Shown here: positions 19,401-28,600 of the stretch, piece by piece
Numbering within the stretch: position 1 is the stretch's first letter
How the letters are laid out: every line of letters begins with the position of its first letter
Source: Myxococcales bacterium
GTDB taxonomy: Bacteria; Myxococcota_A; Polyangia; Polyangiales; Ga0077539
NCBI GenBank assembly: GCA_016793325.1
Contig: JAEUKI010000055.1
Coordinates: forward strand, 124,001 to 188,000
Direction: 5' to 3'
Length of the DNA: 64,000 nt
Notes under the pieces: model-generated
Told to the model about the DNA's origin: nothing
Seen by the model: the letters and a program-made list of their open reading frames with translations, nothing else
Database searches by the model: none
Made by a program: the position numbers and the translations under genes

Positions 19401-20546
19401 ATGACGACTGGGTTTTCGTTTCGCGTGCTCGCGAAGGACGCCAACGCGCGCGTGGCCGAGCTCACCACGCCCAACGCCGTGGTCGAGACGCCCACGTTCA
19501 TGCCCGTGGGAACGGTCGGAACCGTCAAGGGCCTCACGATGGAAGAGGTCGCGCTCACCGGCGCGGGCATCGTCCTCGCGAACACGTATCACCTGTGGCT
19601 CCGCCCGACGCCCGAGGTCGTGCGCTCGCTCGGCGGGCTGCACTCGTTTACGCGATGGCCCAAGGCGATGCTCACGGACTCGGGCGGATTCCAGGTGTTT
19701 TCGCTCGCGAGCCTGCGGACCATCGACGACGACGGCGTGACGTTTCGGTCGCACCTCGACGGGACGATGCTCCGGCTCACGCCCGAAGAGTCGATTCGCA
19801 TTCAAGCGTTGCTCGGCGCGGACATCGCGATGGCCTTCGACGAGTGCCCGCCGGGCGACGCCGATCGCGCGACGGTCGAGCGCGCCATGAAGCGAACGAC
19901 CGCGTGGGCCAAGCGCTGCCTCGACGCGCCGCGCGGCGAGTCGCAGGCGCTCTTCGGGATTGTTCAGGGAGGCGTCCACTCGGACCTGCGTATCGCGCAC
20001 ATGGACGAGCTGCGCGAGCTGTCGTTCGACGGGTTTGCGCTGGGCGGATTGAGCGTCGGTGAACCCTGGCAAGAGATGCATCGCGTGCTCGACGACGTGG
20101 CGCACCGGATGCCCGAGGACAAACCGCGGTACCTCATGGGCGTCGGGACGCCGCGCGATCTCATCGCGGGGTCGCTCGCGGGCATCGACATGTTCGACTG
20201 CGTTTTGCCTACGCGAAACGCGCGCAACGGCCAGGCCCTCACGTGGAACGGGCGTGTAAACATCAAGCAGCTCCGTAATCGGGAAGACCGCGGACCGCTC
20301 GACCCCGAGTGCGACGGACCGTGCTGCACGAGCGGCTATTCGCGCGGCTATCTTCGGCACTTGTTCTTGGCGCAAGAGATCCTGTGCGCGCGGGTGCTGA
20401 CGCTGCACAACCTGTATTTCTTCGGTCGATTGATGACTCGACTGCGTCGCGCCATACGTGAAGGCAACGCGCGGTCGTGGGCCGACTCGGTGCTCGATCG
20501 TATGCGCGAGAACGATGAAGTAGGTCCAGCGGACGACGGCGCGTGA
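19401..20546 (+). CDS. tgt: tRNA-guanine transglycosylase (queuine/preQ1)
   Basis: Tgt exchanges G34 for preQ1 in GUN-anticodon tRNAs. The 381-residue product shows the substrate-recognition Asp in LTDSGGFQVFSL, the FGIVQGG loop, and the nucleophile Asp in MFDCVLPTRNARNG. The zinc site near the C-terminus reads PECDGPCCTSG rather than the usual C-x-C-x2-C (E. coli PECDCYTC), although the distal His in LHN is kept, so metal ligation may be shifted by one residue. It follows queA on the same strand. Confidence 0.94.
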   Translation: MTTGFSFRVLAKDANARVAELTTPNAVVETPTFMPVGTVGTVKGLTMEEVALTGAGIVLANTYHLWLRPTPEVVRSLGGLHSFTRWPKAMLTDSGGFQVFSLASLRTIDDDGVTFRSHLDGTMLRLTPEESIRIQALLGADIAMAFDECPPGDADRATVERAMKRTTAWAKRCLDAPRGESQALFGIVQGGVHSDLRIAHMDELRELSFDGFALGGLSVGEPWQEMHRVLDDVAHRMPEDKPRYLMGVGTPRDLIAGSLAGIDMFDCVLPTRNARNGQALTWNGRVNIKQLRNREDRGPLDPECDGPCCTSGYSRGYLRHLFLAQEILCARVLTLHNLYFFGRLMTRLRRAIREGNARSWADSVLDRMRENDEVGPADDGA

Positions 20547-20627
20547 GCGAATGCGCTGAGAAATCAGCGGTGGTTGTTGCCTCTGTATGGTATCTCTACC
20601 AGCTCAACGTCAGCTCGGAGTCCTTCG

Positions 20628-21302
20628 ATGCAAACACCGTCGCTCGTGCAGTGGTCTTCCCTGGTCTTGGCGTCGTCGCTCGCGCTCGTGGCCTGTGGGC
20701 CGATGGAAGCGCCGGCAGACGGCTCGATGATCACCGACAGTGGTGTGACCAATCCCCCCGCGGACAGCGGCGTGAGCAACCCGCCCTCGGACAGCGGCGT
20801 GAGCAATCCGCCCTCGGACAGCGGCGTTCGTCCGCCGCCCACGGACAGCGGCGTGATGCTCCCGCCGGGCTCGCCCCCGGGCGACCCGACGCTCGAGCAG
20901 CAAGTGCTCGACATCGTGAACATGCACCGCGCGCGCGGGTACAACTGCGGCGGCCAGATGTTCGCGGCCACCACTCCGTTGACGATGCACCCCTTGCTCG
21001 TGCTCTCGGCGCGGCGACACAGCTTGGATATGGGCACACGAAATTACTTCGACCACAACTCGCTCGACGGCACCACGCCAACGCAGCGCATGACGGCTGC
21101 GGGGTACTCGGGCTCGCCGACGGGCGAGAACATCGCGGCAGGCAACGCGACGGCCGCTGCGACGATGACGCAGTGGATGAACAGCCCCGGCCATTGTCGC
21201 AACATCATGAACCCGTCGTATCGGTCGATCGGCGTGGGTTACGCGAACGTTCCCGGCTCGCGCTATCGGCACTATTGGACGCAGAACTTCGGGGGGCGCT
21301 GA
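20628..21302 (+). CDS. CAP/SCP-domain lipoprotein
   Basis: The 224-residue protein has a lipobox (LVAC, Cys23), then a low-complexity spacer with DSG-type repeats (SNPPSDSGV twice, with variants before and after), then a CAP/SCP (PR-1-like) domain from about 90. The domain includes HPLLVLSARRHSLDM, FDHNSLDG, GENIAAG and a closing NIMNPSYRSIGVGY, resembling the bacterial YkwD type. It is likely exposed at the cell surface; its biochemical role is not predictable. I chose ATG 20628 because it directly precedes the leader peptide. It is convergent with the propeller gene that ends 37 bases later. Confidence 0.85.
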   Translation: MQTPSLVQWSSLVLASSLALVACGPMEAPADGSMITDSGVTNPPADSGVSNPPSDSGVSNPPSDSGVRPPPTDSGVMLPPGSPPGDPTLEQQVLDIVNMHRARGYNCGGQMFAATTPLTMHPLLVLSARRHSLDMGTRNYFDHNSLDGTTPTQRMTAAGYSGSPTGENIAAGNATAAATMTQWMNSPGHCRNIMNPSYRSIGVGYANVPGSRYRHYWTQNFGGR

Positions 21303-21339
21303 GCGCCTCTGTCGCGCTGCTCGCGCGACGCGCGGTCGA

Positions 21340-22686
21340 TCACGACCCTGTCGCGACGGTGCAGACGCCAGGGCGCGGGCGCACGATGCTCATCGCGAAG
21401 CCCCCTTCGCTGAGCGCGATCACGTCTTGGGTGGGGACGATGCCGAGGTCCGATTGCCATCGGATCGTTCCGCCGGGGTCGATCGCGAAGAGCCTCCCCG
21501 TGGTGGTGACGACGAGCAGCCCGTCGTCCGCGTCCATGAGCACCGCGAGCGGCCGCAGCGGCGGGAGCAGCGCGCGCGTCACGCGTCGGGCCCGGCGATC
21601 GTAGGTCACGACTTCGGTGTTGGTGATCTCGCGATCCGCCGGCCGAGTGAGCGGGCGAATGCGCGGGTTGAGCAGCGTGGGCGTGGGCTGCGGGTTCGAT
21701 CCCGTGCTCGGCGTGCCGCTCGCGCTCGGGTCCGCATAGAAGGGCTGCGCGAGCGCGACGTGGCCGCGAGGCAACAAGAAGATCTGGTCCGCGAGCTGCG
21801 CGGTCCCGCGCGTGACACCGGACGTCGAGGTGAACCGAAGCTCCGTGGGCGTGCCCGTCCCGAACTGAACGACGAGCGAGTCCTCGTCCGTTTGCCAAGC
21901 AGCCGTCGCGCTTCGCGCCCACGCGAGAGGCTCGGGATACGGGCGCGAGCCGTCTAGAAAATAGGGGCCTGTATTCGTGCTGAACCACAGCGCGCCGTTG
22001 TGTCCGCGATAGAAGTAGCCGGTGGAGCCGAGCGTTCCCGAGACGCGAACGCGGCTCAGCGTCGAGAGGTCCGGCGCGACGACGGCGAGGTCGGTCCCGC
22101 CGGGCCCCGCGATCGGGACGACGAGCGTTCCATCGACGAGCGGCGCGGCGCCGTACTGCGGGTGGCTCGGGAGCGCGAGGGTCGTGCGGAGCGTCCCGTC
22201 CGGGCCGAACGCGCGGATCGCCGGAGTGTCGTCGACGACGATCACGCGGCCGCTCGCGCCTTCGACGGCGGTTCCTTGCACGGTTCCAGGGAGCGCGACG
22301 TGGCGCACGAACTGCCCGTCCGCGAACCACGCGAGCCCGCCCGGCCGTTGTGTCGCCAGCACGAGCGATCCGTCGCTCAGCGGAACAGGGACGCCGAACG
22401 GCTCTCCCCGCGACACCGCCGCGCAACGAACGGCGCTTCGTCCGATCGCCGCGCTCGGGATCCTCGTGCGCAACGCGTGTCGATCTCCCTCGCTGTCGAC
22501 GACTCGATGCGTGAGCGCGAGCAACCGCTGTCCCGTCGCGGTGAATCGTTGCTGCGCAACCGCGGCGGACGACGCTACGGACAGCGCGACAGCCGCGCAC
22601 AGCGCGAGCGCCCGCGCGCGTCGCCTCGAACCATCGGCGATACAGCGCGCGTCCGAGTCAGGGGTCGAGTGATCGATCTGCGTCAT
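21340..22686 (-). CDS. Secreted beta-propeller-like protein
   Basis: The 448-residue product has an N-terminal signal peptide (hydrophobic ARALALCAAVALSVASSA, then a cut near AVAQ). It contains repeated short strands with DG or GG turns (DGSLVLATQ, DGTLVVPIAG, DGLLVVTTTGRLFAIDPGG), typical of PQQ-like/quinoprotein propellers. No catalytic residues are evident. Its ATG overlaps the kinase stop (ATGA), so it is the third gene of a minus-strand operon with a zinc-ribbon protein and a receptor-like kinase. A role as an envelope-located ligand or sensor partner of that kinase is inference. Confidence 0.78.
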   Translation of the reverse strand: MTQIDHSTPDSDARCIADGSRRRARALALCAAVALSVASSAAVAQQRFTATGQRLLALTHRVVDSEGDRHALRTRIPSAAIGRSAVRCAAVSRGEPFGVPVPLSDGSLVLATQRPGGLAWFADGQFVRHVALPGTVQGTAVEGASGRVIVVDDTPAIRAFGPDGTLRTTLALPSHPQYGAAPLVDGTLVVPIAGPGGTDLAVVAPDLSTLSRVRVSGTLGSTGYFYRGHNGALWFSTNTGPYFLDGSRPYPEPLAWARSATAAWQTDEDSLVVQFGTGTPTELRFTSTSGVTRGTAQLADQIFLLPRGHVALAQPFYADPSASGTPSTGSNPQPTPTLLNPRIRPLTRPADREITNTEVVTYDRRARRVTRALLPPLRPLAVLMDADDGLLVVTTTGRLFAIDPGGTIRWQSDLGIVPTQDVIALSEGGFAMSIVRPRPGVCTVATGS

Positions 22687-24710
22687 GGTGTTGCCGGCTC
22701 GAGGGTGTACGGACGGGCGCCGTCGCCGCGCGCGAGCGGGTGCTGCTGCGATGCGCGCACCACGAGGCACGGCGGCCTCGGCGACTCGGGTTCGAGCGTA
22801 GCAACTTCTGCTTCGCCGGCCCTGGCTCGATCGATTTCTTCTCGCGCGCGTCCGTCTCGGTGGATCACCGCGAGCTCGAGGTCCATGCCCGCCGGCGGCG
22901 ACAGGCGCACTCGGATCGGCGCGGTCAGCGCGCGGGGGCACCACACGTCCGAGTCCTCTTGGCTCTCGATGTACCCGCGGCGCGGCTCGCGCGTGGACAG
23001 CTCGCTCGCGAGCTCGTCGCGGTCGTTGGGCTCGCTCTCTCGGTCGTCGCCGATGGGCTCGAGCGTGTACCGCAGCGTGTACTGATCGGTGATGTTCTCG
23101 CTCGGAACGCTGGCTCGGCCGTCCTCTTCGTGCAGCGAGAGAAAGTACTCGCCGGTGTCGCCGAGCGTGAGGCCCGCGACGATCTCGGTCTCGCCCGCGC
23201 GCGCTTCTCGCGCGACGAACACCGCGCGCTCGATGTCGCTTCGAAACACTTCGATCACCGTGTCGATGTTGGGCTGCGTCTCGAGCTCGACGCGAAGTCG
23301 ATAGCGCCCCGGCGGCCGCGGAGACAGCCGAAAGAAATCCACGTCGCCGTGCGATCGATCGGGCCTCTGTCCGATGGACCCTCGCACGTTGGTGGCGGGC
23401 GCGATCAGCGTCGCGAGCGTGGCGCTGTTGTTGGGCTCGAACTCGATCTCTCGCGCGGTGTGCGCGCGGCGCTCTTCGACGCGCCGTCGGCCGAGCACGA
23501 CCACGAGCGCGGCGAGCAGCGCGACCCCCGCGATGACGAACAACAGCCCGCCCGCGATGCGGTCGCGGCGGATCTTGCGCTCGAACGCCTCGACGTCGTC
23601 GCGCGTCGCGGCGGTGGCTGGCTTGTCCGCGCCGGGGATGACCGATCGCGGCCGCGTGAGCTCGGCGCTCGCCATGTCGCCGCTCGCGCCGATCATGTAC
23701 GCCTCCAGCGCTTGCTTCAGCTGCTCGACGCGCTGCGGTCGCTGCTCGGGCTCCTTCGCCAGACACGCGGTGACGAGCTCGTCGAGCTCTGGCGGGATCT
23801 CGAGATCCGGCCGTCTCTTCGCTGGTGGAACGAGCTCTTCGGTCAGCGCCTTGGTGAGCACCGCGATCGGCGACGAGCCCGTGTACGGCGGCGACCCGAC
23901 GAGCCCGCGGTAGAGCATCGCGCCCACGGCGTACACGTCGCTGCGCGCGTCCGCCTCGCGTCCGCGGATGATCTCGGGCGCCATGTAGTACGGCGTCCCG
24001 AGGAGCGCGCCCGAGCCCGTGATCTCGTTGCGCTCTTCGCCGTCGCGGAGGCGCGCGAGCCCGAAGTCGAGGAGCTTCACCGTGTCTCGCCCGTCTTTTC
24101 CACGGGTGACGAGGAGGTTCTCGGGCTTGACGTCGCGGTGGATGATCCCTTTGTCGTGCGCTTCCGCGAGCGACTCGCAGGCCTGCGCGCAGATGCGGCA
24201 GAGACGCATGGGAGAGAGCGTCCCGCGCGAGCGAAGGAGCTTTCCGAGGTCGTCGCCTTCGACGAGCTCCATCACGAGGTAGGTGAGCCCGTCGCTCGTC
24301 CCGTAGTCGAAGATGCTGACCGTGTAGGGGCTCGAGAGTCGCGAGACCGCCTGCGCCTCGCGGCGAAAGCGCTCGAGCACCTTGCGGTCGCGGGCGAGGT
24401 CTCCGTGCAGGAGCTTGATCGCCATCGACTTGCCCATCTTCGTGTGCTCGCAGCGGTACACGACGCCCATCCCGCCGCGGCCGAGCACAGAGACGATGCG
24501 ATAGCGATCGGCGATGACCATCCCGACGAGCGGGTCTTGGACCGCCGCGGACATCGTCGGCGTCCCGCAAGTCGGGCAAAAATTCGGACCGAATGGAAAC
24601 TGCGCGCCGCAGCCCGCGCACGTCACCTGGCTCTCGGACGACGCGTCGTGGTGCGTCGGCAGCTCGCCGATTTGCCCGTCCGTCGACTCGCTGGCTGCGT
24701 CTTCGCTCAT
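22683..24710 (-). CDS. Receptor-like Ser/Thr protein kinase with zinc ribbon and PPC-like extracytoplasmic domains
   Basis: The 675-residue product has four parts. An N-terminal zinc ribbon (CAGC...CPTC, about 31-50) comes first. It is followed by a Hanks-type kinase (about 68-335) with GRGGMGVVY, the catalytic-loop IIHRDVKPENLL, LLDFGLAR and GTPYYMAPE. One TM segment lies near 408-430. Two extracytoplasmic segments each begin with an EPN motif (EFEPNNSA, ESEPNDRD), as in bacterial pre-peptidase C-terminal (PPC) domains. It should phosphorylate Ser/Thr on cytoplasmic targets in response to an outside signal. The preceding zinc-ribbon gene ends five bases before the start, and the propeller gene overlaps its stop. 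Confidence 0.92.
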   Translation of the reverse strand: MSEDAASESTDGQIGELPTHHDASSESQVTCAGCGAQFPFGPNFCPTCGTPTMSAAVQDPLVGMVIADRYRIVSVLGRGGMGVVYRCEHTKMGKSMAIKLLHGDLARDRKVLERFRREAQAVSRLSSPYTVSIFDYGTSDGLTYLVMELVEGDDLGKLLRSRGTLSPMRLCRICAQACESLAEAHDKGIIHRDVKPENLLVTRGKDGRDTVKLLDFGLARLRDGEERNEITGSGALLGTPYYMAPEIIRGREADARSDVYAVGAMLYRGLVGSPPYTGSSPIAVLTKALTEELVPPAKRRPDLEIPPELDELVTACLAKEPEQRPQRVEQLKQALEAYMIGASGDMASAELTRPRSVIPGADKPATAATRDDVEAFERKIRRDRIAGGLLFVIAGVALLAALVVVLGRRRVEERRAHTAREIEFEPNNSATLATLIAPATNVRGSIGQRPDRSHGDVDFFRLSPRPPGRYRLRVELETQPNIDTVIEVFRSDIERAVFVAREARAGETEIVAGLTLGDTGEYFLSLHEEDGRASVPSENITDQYTLRYTLEPIGDDRESEPNDRDELASELSTREPRRGYIESQEDSDVWCPRALTAPIRVRLSPPAGMDLELAVIHRDGRAREEIDRARAGEAEVATLEPESPRPPCLVVRASQQHPLARGDGARPYTLEPATP

Positions 24711-24715
24711 CGTCG

Positions 24716-26719
24716 TCAGCGCTCTGCGGGCCGCACGAACGAGGCGTGCAGCACTTTGTCCGTGCGTCGCTCGCCGGTGGTCGTCACCGCGGTGCGCGTC
24801 CCCGTGAGCGTGCCGATGATCCGAAGCGTGTCGCCTTCGCGCGCGGTCACGTCGGGCTCCGCGTCGATCCAGAGCGCCGCGGTGCCGCCAGGGCATCGGC
24901 GGTCTTGCGCCAACAGTTGAAAAGTGGTGCCGCCGTTGTACGCGCGCGGCGCGGCGAGCACTCGGCCGCGGACCGTGAGGCGCGCCCCGTCGGTTCCGTC
25001 CGCGCAGATCGAGGCGTCGGTCGCGCGAAAGCGCGTGATCCCCTGGGCGTCGTTGGTGAGCCGCTCGAGCTCGACGCTCGCGAGCGCCGGGGCAAATTGC
25101 GGTCGAAACGCGCGGATCTCCACGGCGCGCGCGGCGCCGGGCGTGACCGTGACGACGGCGTTGTAGACCTCTCCGTCGCGCGTCGCGGGCTGCCCGTCGA
25201 CGATGACCGCGGTCGCGCCTTGCGCGCGCACGCGGATCACGGCGCGCTCGGCGCTCGTCGCGAGCGACGCGCGCGCGGGACGATCGATCACGAGCGGAGC
25301 GCGGGCGAGCTCGAAGCGGTAGGTCCCTTCGACGCGGGTGTTGTCGGGGTTTTGCACGCGGATCGAAAACGCGTGAGACAACAGCGCTTCGCCCTGCGGC
25401 AGCGCTCGCAGATCGTTGATCGCGGCGACGCCGTGGCCCTGCGCGTCGGTCTGCACGGGCTGCCCGTCGAGCTCGAGCCGCGAGCCCGGCTGCACACGAA
25501 ACGCGAGCCTCGCGGCGGGCGGATTTTGGCCGAGGCCGTCGAGCTCGGGACGCACGAGGTACCCGATCACGAGCTGTGCGGTGCGCGGCGTGGCGGTCCC
25601 ATTCGAAACGATCGCGACCGGCAATTCCACGCGTCCGACGCGGTCGCCGACGACTGTTCCTGGCAGCCGCGCGACGCCGTTCTCGATCGGAACATCGCGA
25701 GATTCGTGGCGAAGCGTCGCCCCCGCAGGCGCCTCGGGCACGCGCACCGCGAGCACGCGCGCTCCGTCGGGCCCAACCTCGAGCTGCGCGGCGAGCGCGC
25801 CGCCCTTCTGTCGATTGCGAAGGTTGAGCGCGACCATCACCCCGCCACCAATGAGCGCTGCTGCGACGACGAGCCCGAGGATCGGACCGACGGAGCTCTT
25901 CGTCTTGCGCTTCGATGGAAGCCCCGGGATCGAGACGGGCTCGTCGTAGGTGGGCACTGCGTACGCGAGCGGAACGGTCTGCGACCGCGGGCTCGCGTTG
26001 GGCTTGTACAAATTCGGATCGTTTGCCGACGCTGGCGCGACAGGGGCCTTCGCCGCGGCGGGCGCGGCGGTCGAAGGCGCGGTCGCGCTCGGCGGTTGCG
26101 TCGCGGGCTGCGGCGCTGTCGCGGGCGCTGCGAGCGGCGCCGTCTGTTGAACGACAGGGGGCTGCACCGTCACGCCCACCATCGTTTGATTCGCGTTCGC
26201 GACCTTTGCGGGCGCCGTCGCGGACGACGGTTGTTGCGATGGAGGCGCGCTCGCAGGGGGCGCAGCTGCGGGCGTCGCGATCGCTCCGGGCGGGAGCATC
26301 ACGCCGATCATCGTGCGGTTCGCGTTGGCGACCTTTGCGGGCGCCGCGCCCGACGGTGGTGCTTGCGTCGACTGCGGTTGCGGTGCTGCGGCCGCGGGCG
26401 CGGCGGGCGATGGCGCCGCGGGTTGAGCGCCCGCAGGGGCGGCGATTCCACCGGGTGGAACCATCACGCCGATCATCGTGCGATGCGCGTTTCGTACGCT
26501 CGCTGGCGACGGCGCTGGCGCAGCCGGCGGCGCCGGGGCCGCGGGCGCAGTCGGCGCGATCGGCGGTTGTTCCGCAGTCGAAACTGCAGTCGCAGGCGCG
26601 CTCGCGGGAGCGGCGGGCGCGTCGATGGGCCTCCCGCAACTTCCGCAGAAGCGTCCCTCCATGGGCAGCACGCTGCCACAATGCGGGCAAGAGTACGGGC
26701 CCGACGCCGAAGAGCTCAT
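24716..26719 (-). CDS. Zinc-ribbon membrane protein with TMIGV repeats
   Basis: The 667-residue product starts with a double CxxC zinc ribbon (YSCPHCGSVLPMEGRFCGSC). A long Ala/Pro-rich region holds three copies of a short motif: NAHRTMIGVMVPPG, NANRTMIGVMLPPG and NANQTMVGVTVQPP. One TM segment (LGLVVAAALIGGGVMVAL) and about 350 residues of predicted beta-rich extracytoplasmic sequence follow. The repeats present a conserved Thr in otherwise disordered sequence. Because the next gene is a Ser/Thr kinase five bases away, they are attractive candidate phosphorylation sites (inference). The family is not known to me. I chose ATG 26719 because the longer frame overlaps the divergent gene. Confidence 0.8.
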   Translation of the reverse strand: MSSSASGPYSCPHCGSVLPMEGRFCGSCGRPIDAPAAPASAPATAVSTAEQPPIAPTAPAAPAPPAAPAPSPASVRNAHRTMIGVMVPPGGIAAPAGAQPAAPSPAAPAAAAPQPQSTQAPPSGAAPAKVANANRTMIGVMLPPGAIATPAAAPPASAPPSQQPSSATAPAKVANANQTMVGVTVQPPVVQQTAPLAAPATAPQPATQPPSATAPSTAAPAAAKAPVAPASANDPNLYKPNASPRSQTVPLAYAVPTYDEPVSIPGLPSKRKTKSSVGPILGLVVAAALIGGGVMVALNLRNRQKGGALAAQLEVGPDGARVLAVRVPEAPAGATLRHESRDVPIENGVARLPGTVVGDRVGRVELPVAIVSNGTATPRTAQLVIGYLVRPELDGLGQNPPAARLAFRVQPGSRLELDGQPVQTDAQGHGVAAINDLRALPQGEALLSHAFSIRVQNPDNTRVEGTYRFELARAPLVIDRPARASLATSAERAVIRVRAQGATAVIVDGQPATRDGEVYNAVVTVTPGAARAVEIRAFRPQFAPALASVELERLTNDAQGITRFRATDASICADGTDGARLTVRGRVLAAPRAYNGGTTFQLLAQDRRCPGGTAALWIDAEPDVTAREGDTLRIIGTLTGTRTAVTTTGERRTDKVLHASFVRPAER

Positions 26720-26825
26720 GGGTGTCCGGAGCCTACCTCGGAAATGCGCTCGGCGTTTATCGTTGTCCGCGAACGTTGGGTACACTGACGAAGCACCGCC
26801 CGGTGCGAGGAGGCTTCGAATACGC

Positions 26826-27986
26826 ATGCAGTACGGGAGGAGCGTTCGCGAGCGAATGATGCGGCGCCTGATTGGGATCGCCCCTTGCGTCGCGCTCGGC
26901 GCGGGCCTGGCTGCGTGCAGCCCTACAAACCGCAGCGACGCCGCGGTCGACGACGTCCGCAATTTGCGAGACGGCGCTGTGATGTTGCCGAGCGCGTTCG
27001 AGTCGTCGATGCCGACGGACGCGACGATGGAGGCCGAAACGCCCGACGTTCCGATGACCGACAGCGGAGTTCCGACGGACGTCCCGCCGGCGGATGTTGC
27101 GGACTCGGGCGTGGTGATGGACACGGGCGTGGATGTTCCGTCGCCTCCGCCGACGACCAACGTTCGCTTCGTTCACGCGTTGCCGCCGGGGGCGACGGGC
27201 GCGCCGCCCGCCGTCGATTTTTGTGTGCGCCGCAACGGAACCTCCGACCCGTTCACCGGCCCCCTCTTGCGCGCCGCGCGCGGCGGCGGAGGACCAGGGC
27301 TCTCGGCGCTGCAAGTCTCTCGATACTTCGCTGTCACCGCGGGGCGCATCGACGTGATCGCGGTCGGCGGAATGGACGCCGACTGTTCCACGCCGTTGCT
27401 GCCGCCGATGACCAACCTCGATGTCGGCGCGGCCAACGGGCATCGCACGGTGGTGGTCTCGGGCGTTCCGTTGCCGGGACCCGACGGCGGAGCGCAGCCG
27501 TTTCCCTTCGCGGGACGCGTGATCCCCGACAACGCGCCCAACGCCCTCGCGGGAATGTCGATGGCGACGCAGATCCGTGTGTTCAACGCGATCCCGAGCC
27601 CGCAACGACTGGATCTCGGAATCGTGGTTGGCATGGCAGGGCTCCCCACGGACTTGATCCCGCTGTTCTTCAACGTGGGCTTCGGCGAAGTCGGCAGGCC
27701 CCCGCCCATGGGCGACGCAGGGCAGGGCAACTATCCAAACGGGTACTACCAGAGCACGCCGATTCCCTCGCCGGGCGTCACTGTTGGTTTGCGCGCGAAC
27801 TGCACCGTGGGTCCGTGCGGGCCGATGACCGCTGTTCCCAACATCGCGACGGACGCGATGAGCATCACGTCGGTGTTCCTCGCGATCCAATTGCGCGGGG
27901 CGATGCCCACGCCGATCGCGATCTTCTGCCGCGATCACCTCGCGCCCGTGAGCGGCGTCTCGCAGTGCGCAGTGCTGCCTCCGTGA
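26826..27986 (+). CDS. DUF4397-like lipoprotein
   Basis: The predicted lipoprotein (lipobox AAC in GAGLAACSP) has an Asp/Pro/Val-rich spacer (TDSGVPTDVPPADV, MDTGVDVPSP) and a beta-rich body starting at NVRFVHALPPGA. The body resembles DUF4397 domains, which open with RVVHASPDAP-like sequence, and a second such segment appears around TQIRVFNAIPSP. Function is unknown. ATG 26826 follows AGGAGG at 26808-26813 at rather long spacing; ATG 26856 or 26859 is possible. The gene diverges from the zinc-ribbon/kinase operon. Confidence 0.72.
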   Translation: MQYGRSVRERMMRRLIGIAPCVALGAGLAACSPTNRSDAAVDDVRNLRDGAVMLPSAFESSMPTDATMEAETPDVPMTDSGVPTDVPPADVADSGVVMDTGVDVPSPPPTTNVRFVHALPPGATGAPPAVDFCVRRNGTSDPFTGPLLRAARGGGGPGLSALQVSRYFAVTAGRIDVIAVGGMDADCSTPLLPPMTNLDVGAANGHRTVVVSGVPLPGPDGGAQPFPFAGRVIPDNAPNALAGMSMATQIRVFNAIPSPQRLDLGIVVGMAGLPTDLIPLFFNVGFGEVGRPPPMGDAGQGNYPNGYYQSTPIPSPGVTVGLRANCTVGPCGPMTAVPNIATDAMSITSVFLAIQLRGAMPTPIAIFCRDHLAPVSGVSQCAVLPP

Positions 27987-28025
27987 CGCGAGGGTGACCG
28001 CGGCAACGAGCGCATAGCGCGGCCG

Positions 28026-28102
28026 GGGCGCATGCAACGAGTGCATGCGCATGGGCGCCGTGGGCGGGGCGTCACGGGCCGGAGCGCCCGGACGCCGAGG
28101 AG
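28026..28102. repeat. Dispersed 77-80-bp intergenic repeat, copy 1
   Basis: The segment starts with GGGCGCATGCAACGAGTGCA and ends with CCGGACGCCGAGGAG. It matches 49893-49972 with only a few substitutions and a small gap. The shared core includes GCGTCACGGGCC and GCGCCCGGACGCCGAGGAG. The two copies are about 22 kb apart in unrelated gene contexts, which marks a dispersed element rather than coding sequence. Confidence 0.85.
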
Positions 28103-28187
28103 TTCAGTGATGACTCTCGTGACTCGTCGGCGGAAGGCCGCTGATCGCTCCGAGGCGAGGCGTTCACCTGTGTGCTGCGGTTTGCCT

Positions 28188-28367
28188 CGCGGCCTCACCC
28201 CCGCTGCCGCGCGCCCCTCTCCCACGCGTGCGCGTGGGAGAGGGGCTACTGGGATCGAGACGTTGTGGCCGAAACCCAGCAGTGGTTCCCAAGGCTCACA
28301 AAATCAAAGCCCCTCTCCCGCGCGAGCGCGCGGGAGAGGGGCGCGCGGCAGCGGGGGTGAGGCCGCG
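28188..28367. repeat. REP-like nested inverted repeat
   Basis: A perfect 36-bp inverted repeat (28188-28223 with 28332-28367) encloses about 108 bases. The inner end of each arm also forms its own palindrome: GCCCCTCTCCC/GGGAGAGGGGC at 28213-28246 and again at 28309-28342. The result is either one long cruciform or two separate hairpins, as in bacterial REP/BIME elements. There is no coding content. Confidence 0.85.
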
Positions 28368-28600
28368 CTACGCGCTCGCCGCATGCGCCGCAGCGCGTAG
28401 CGCGCGTTCGTCCTGAAGTTTGCCTCACGAAACTTGGGAACTGATGAGGGCTCGACCTCTGGCTGTGTGCATCTTGTTGCCGCGCTCGATTGGGCTGCTC
28501 GCCGCCACGCACCATGGGCGAGAGCTTCACGGACGAAACACACGCCAGCGCGTTCTCTCGGGGCCGCTCCGCACCATCGTGGCGTCGCGATAGGCGCCTC

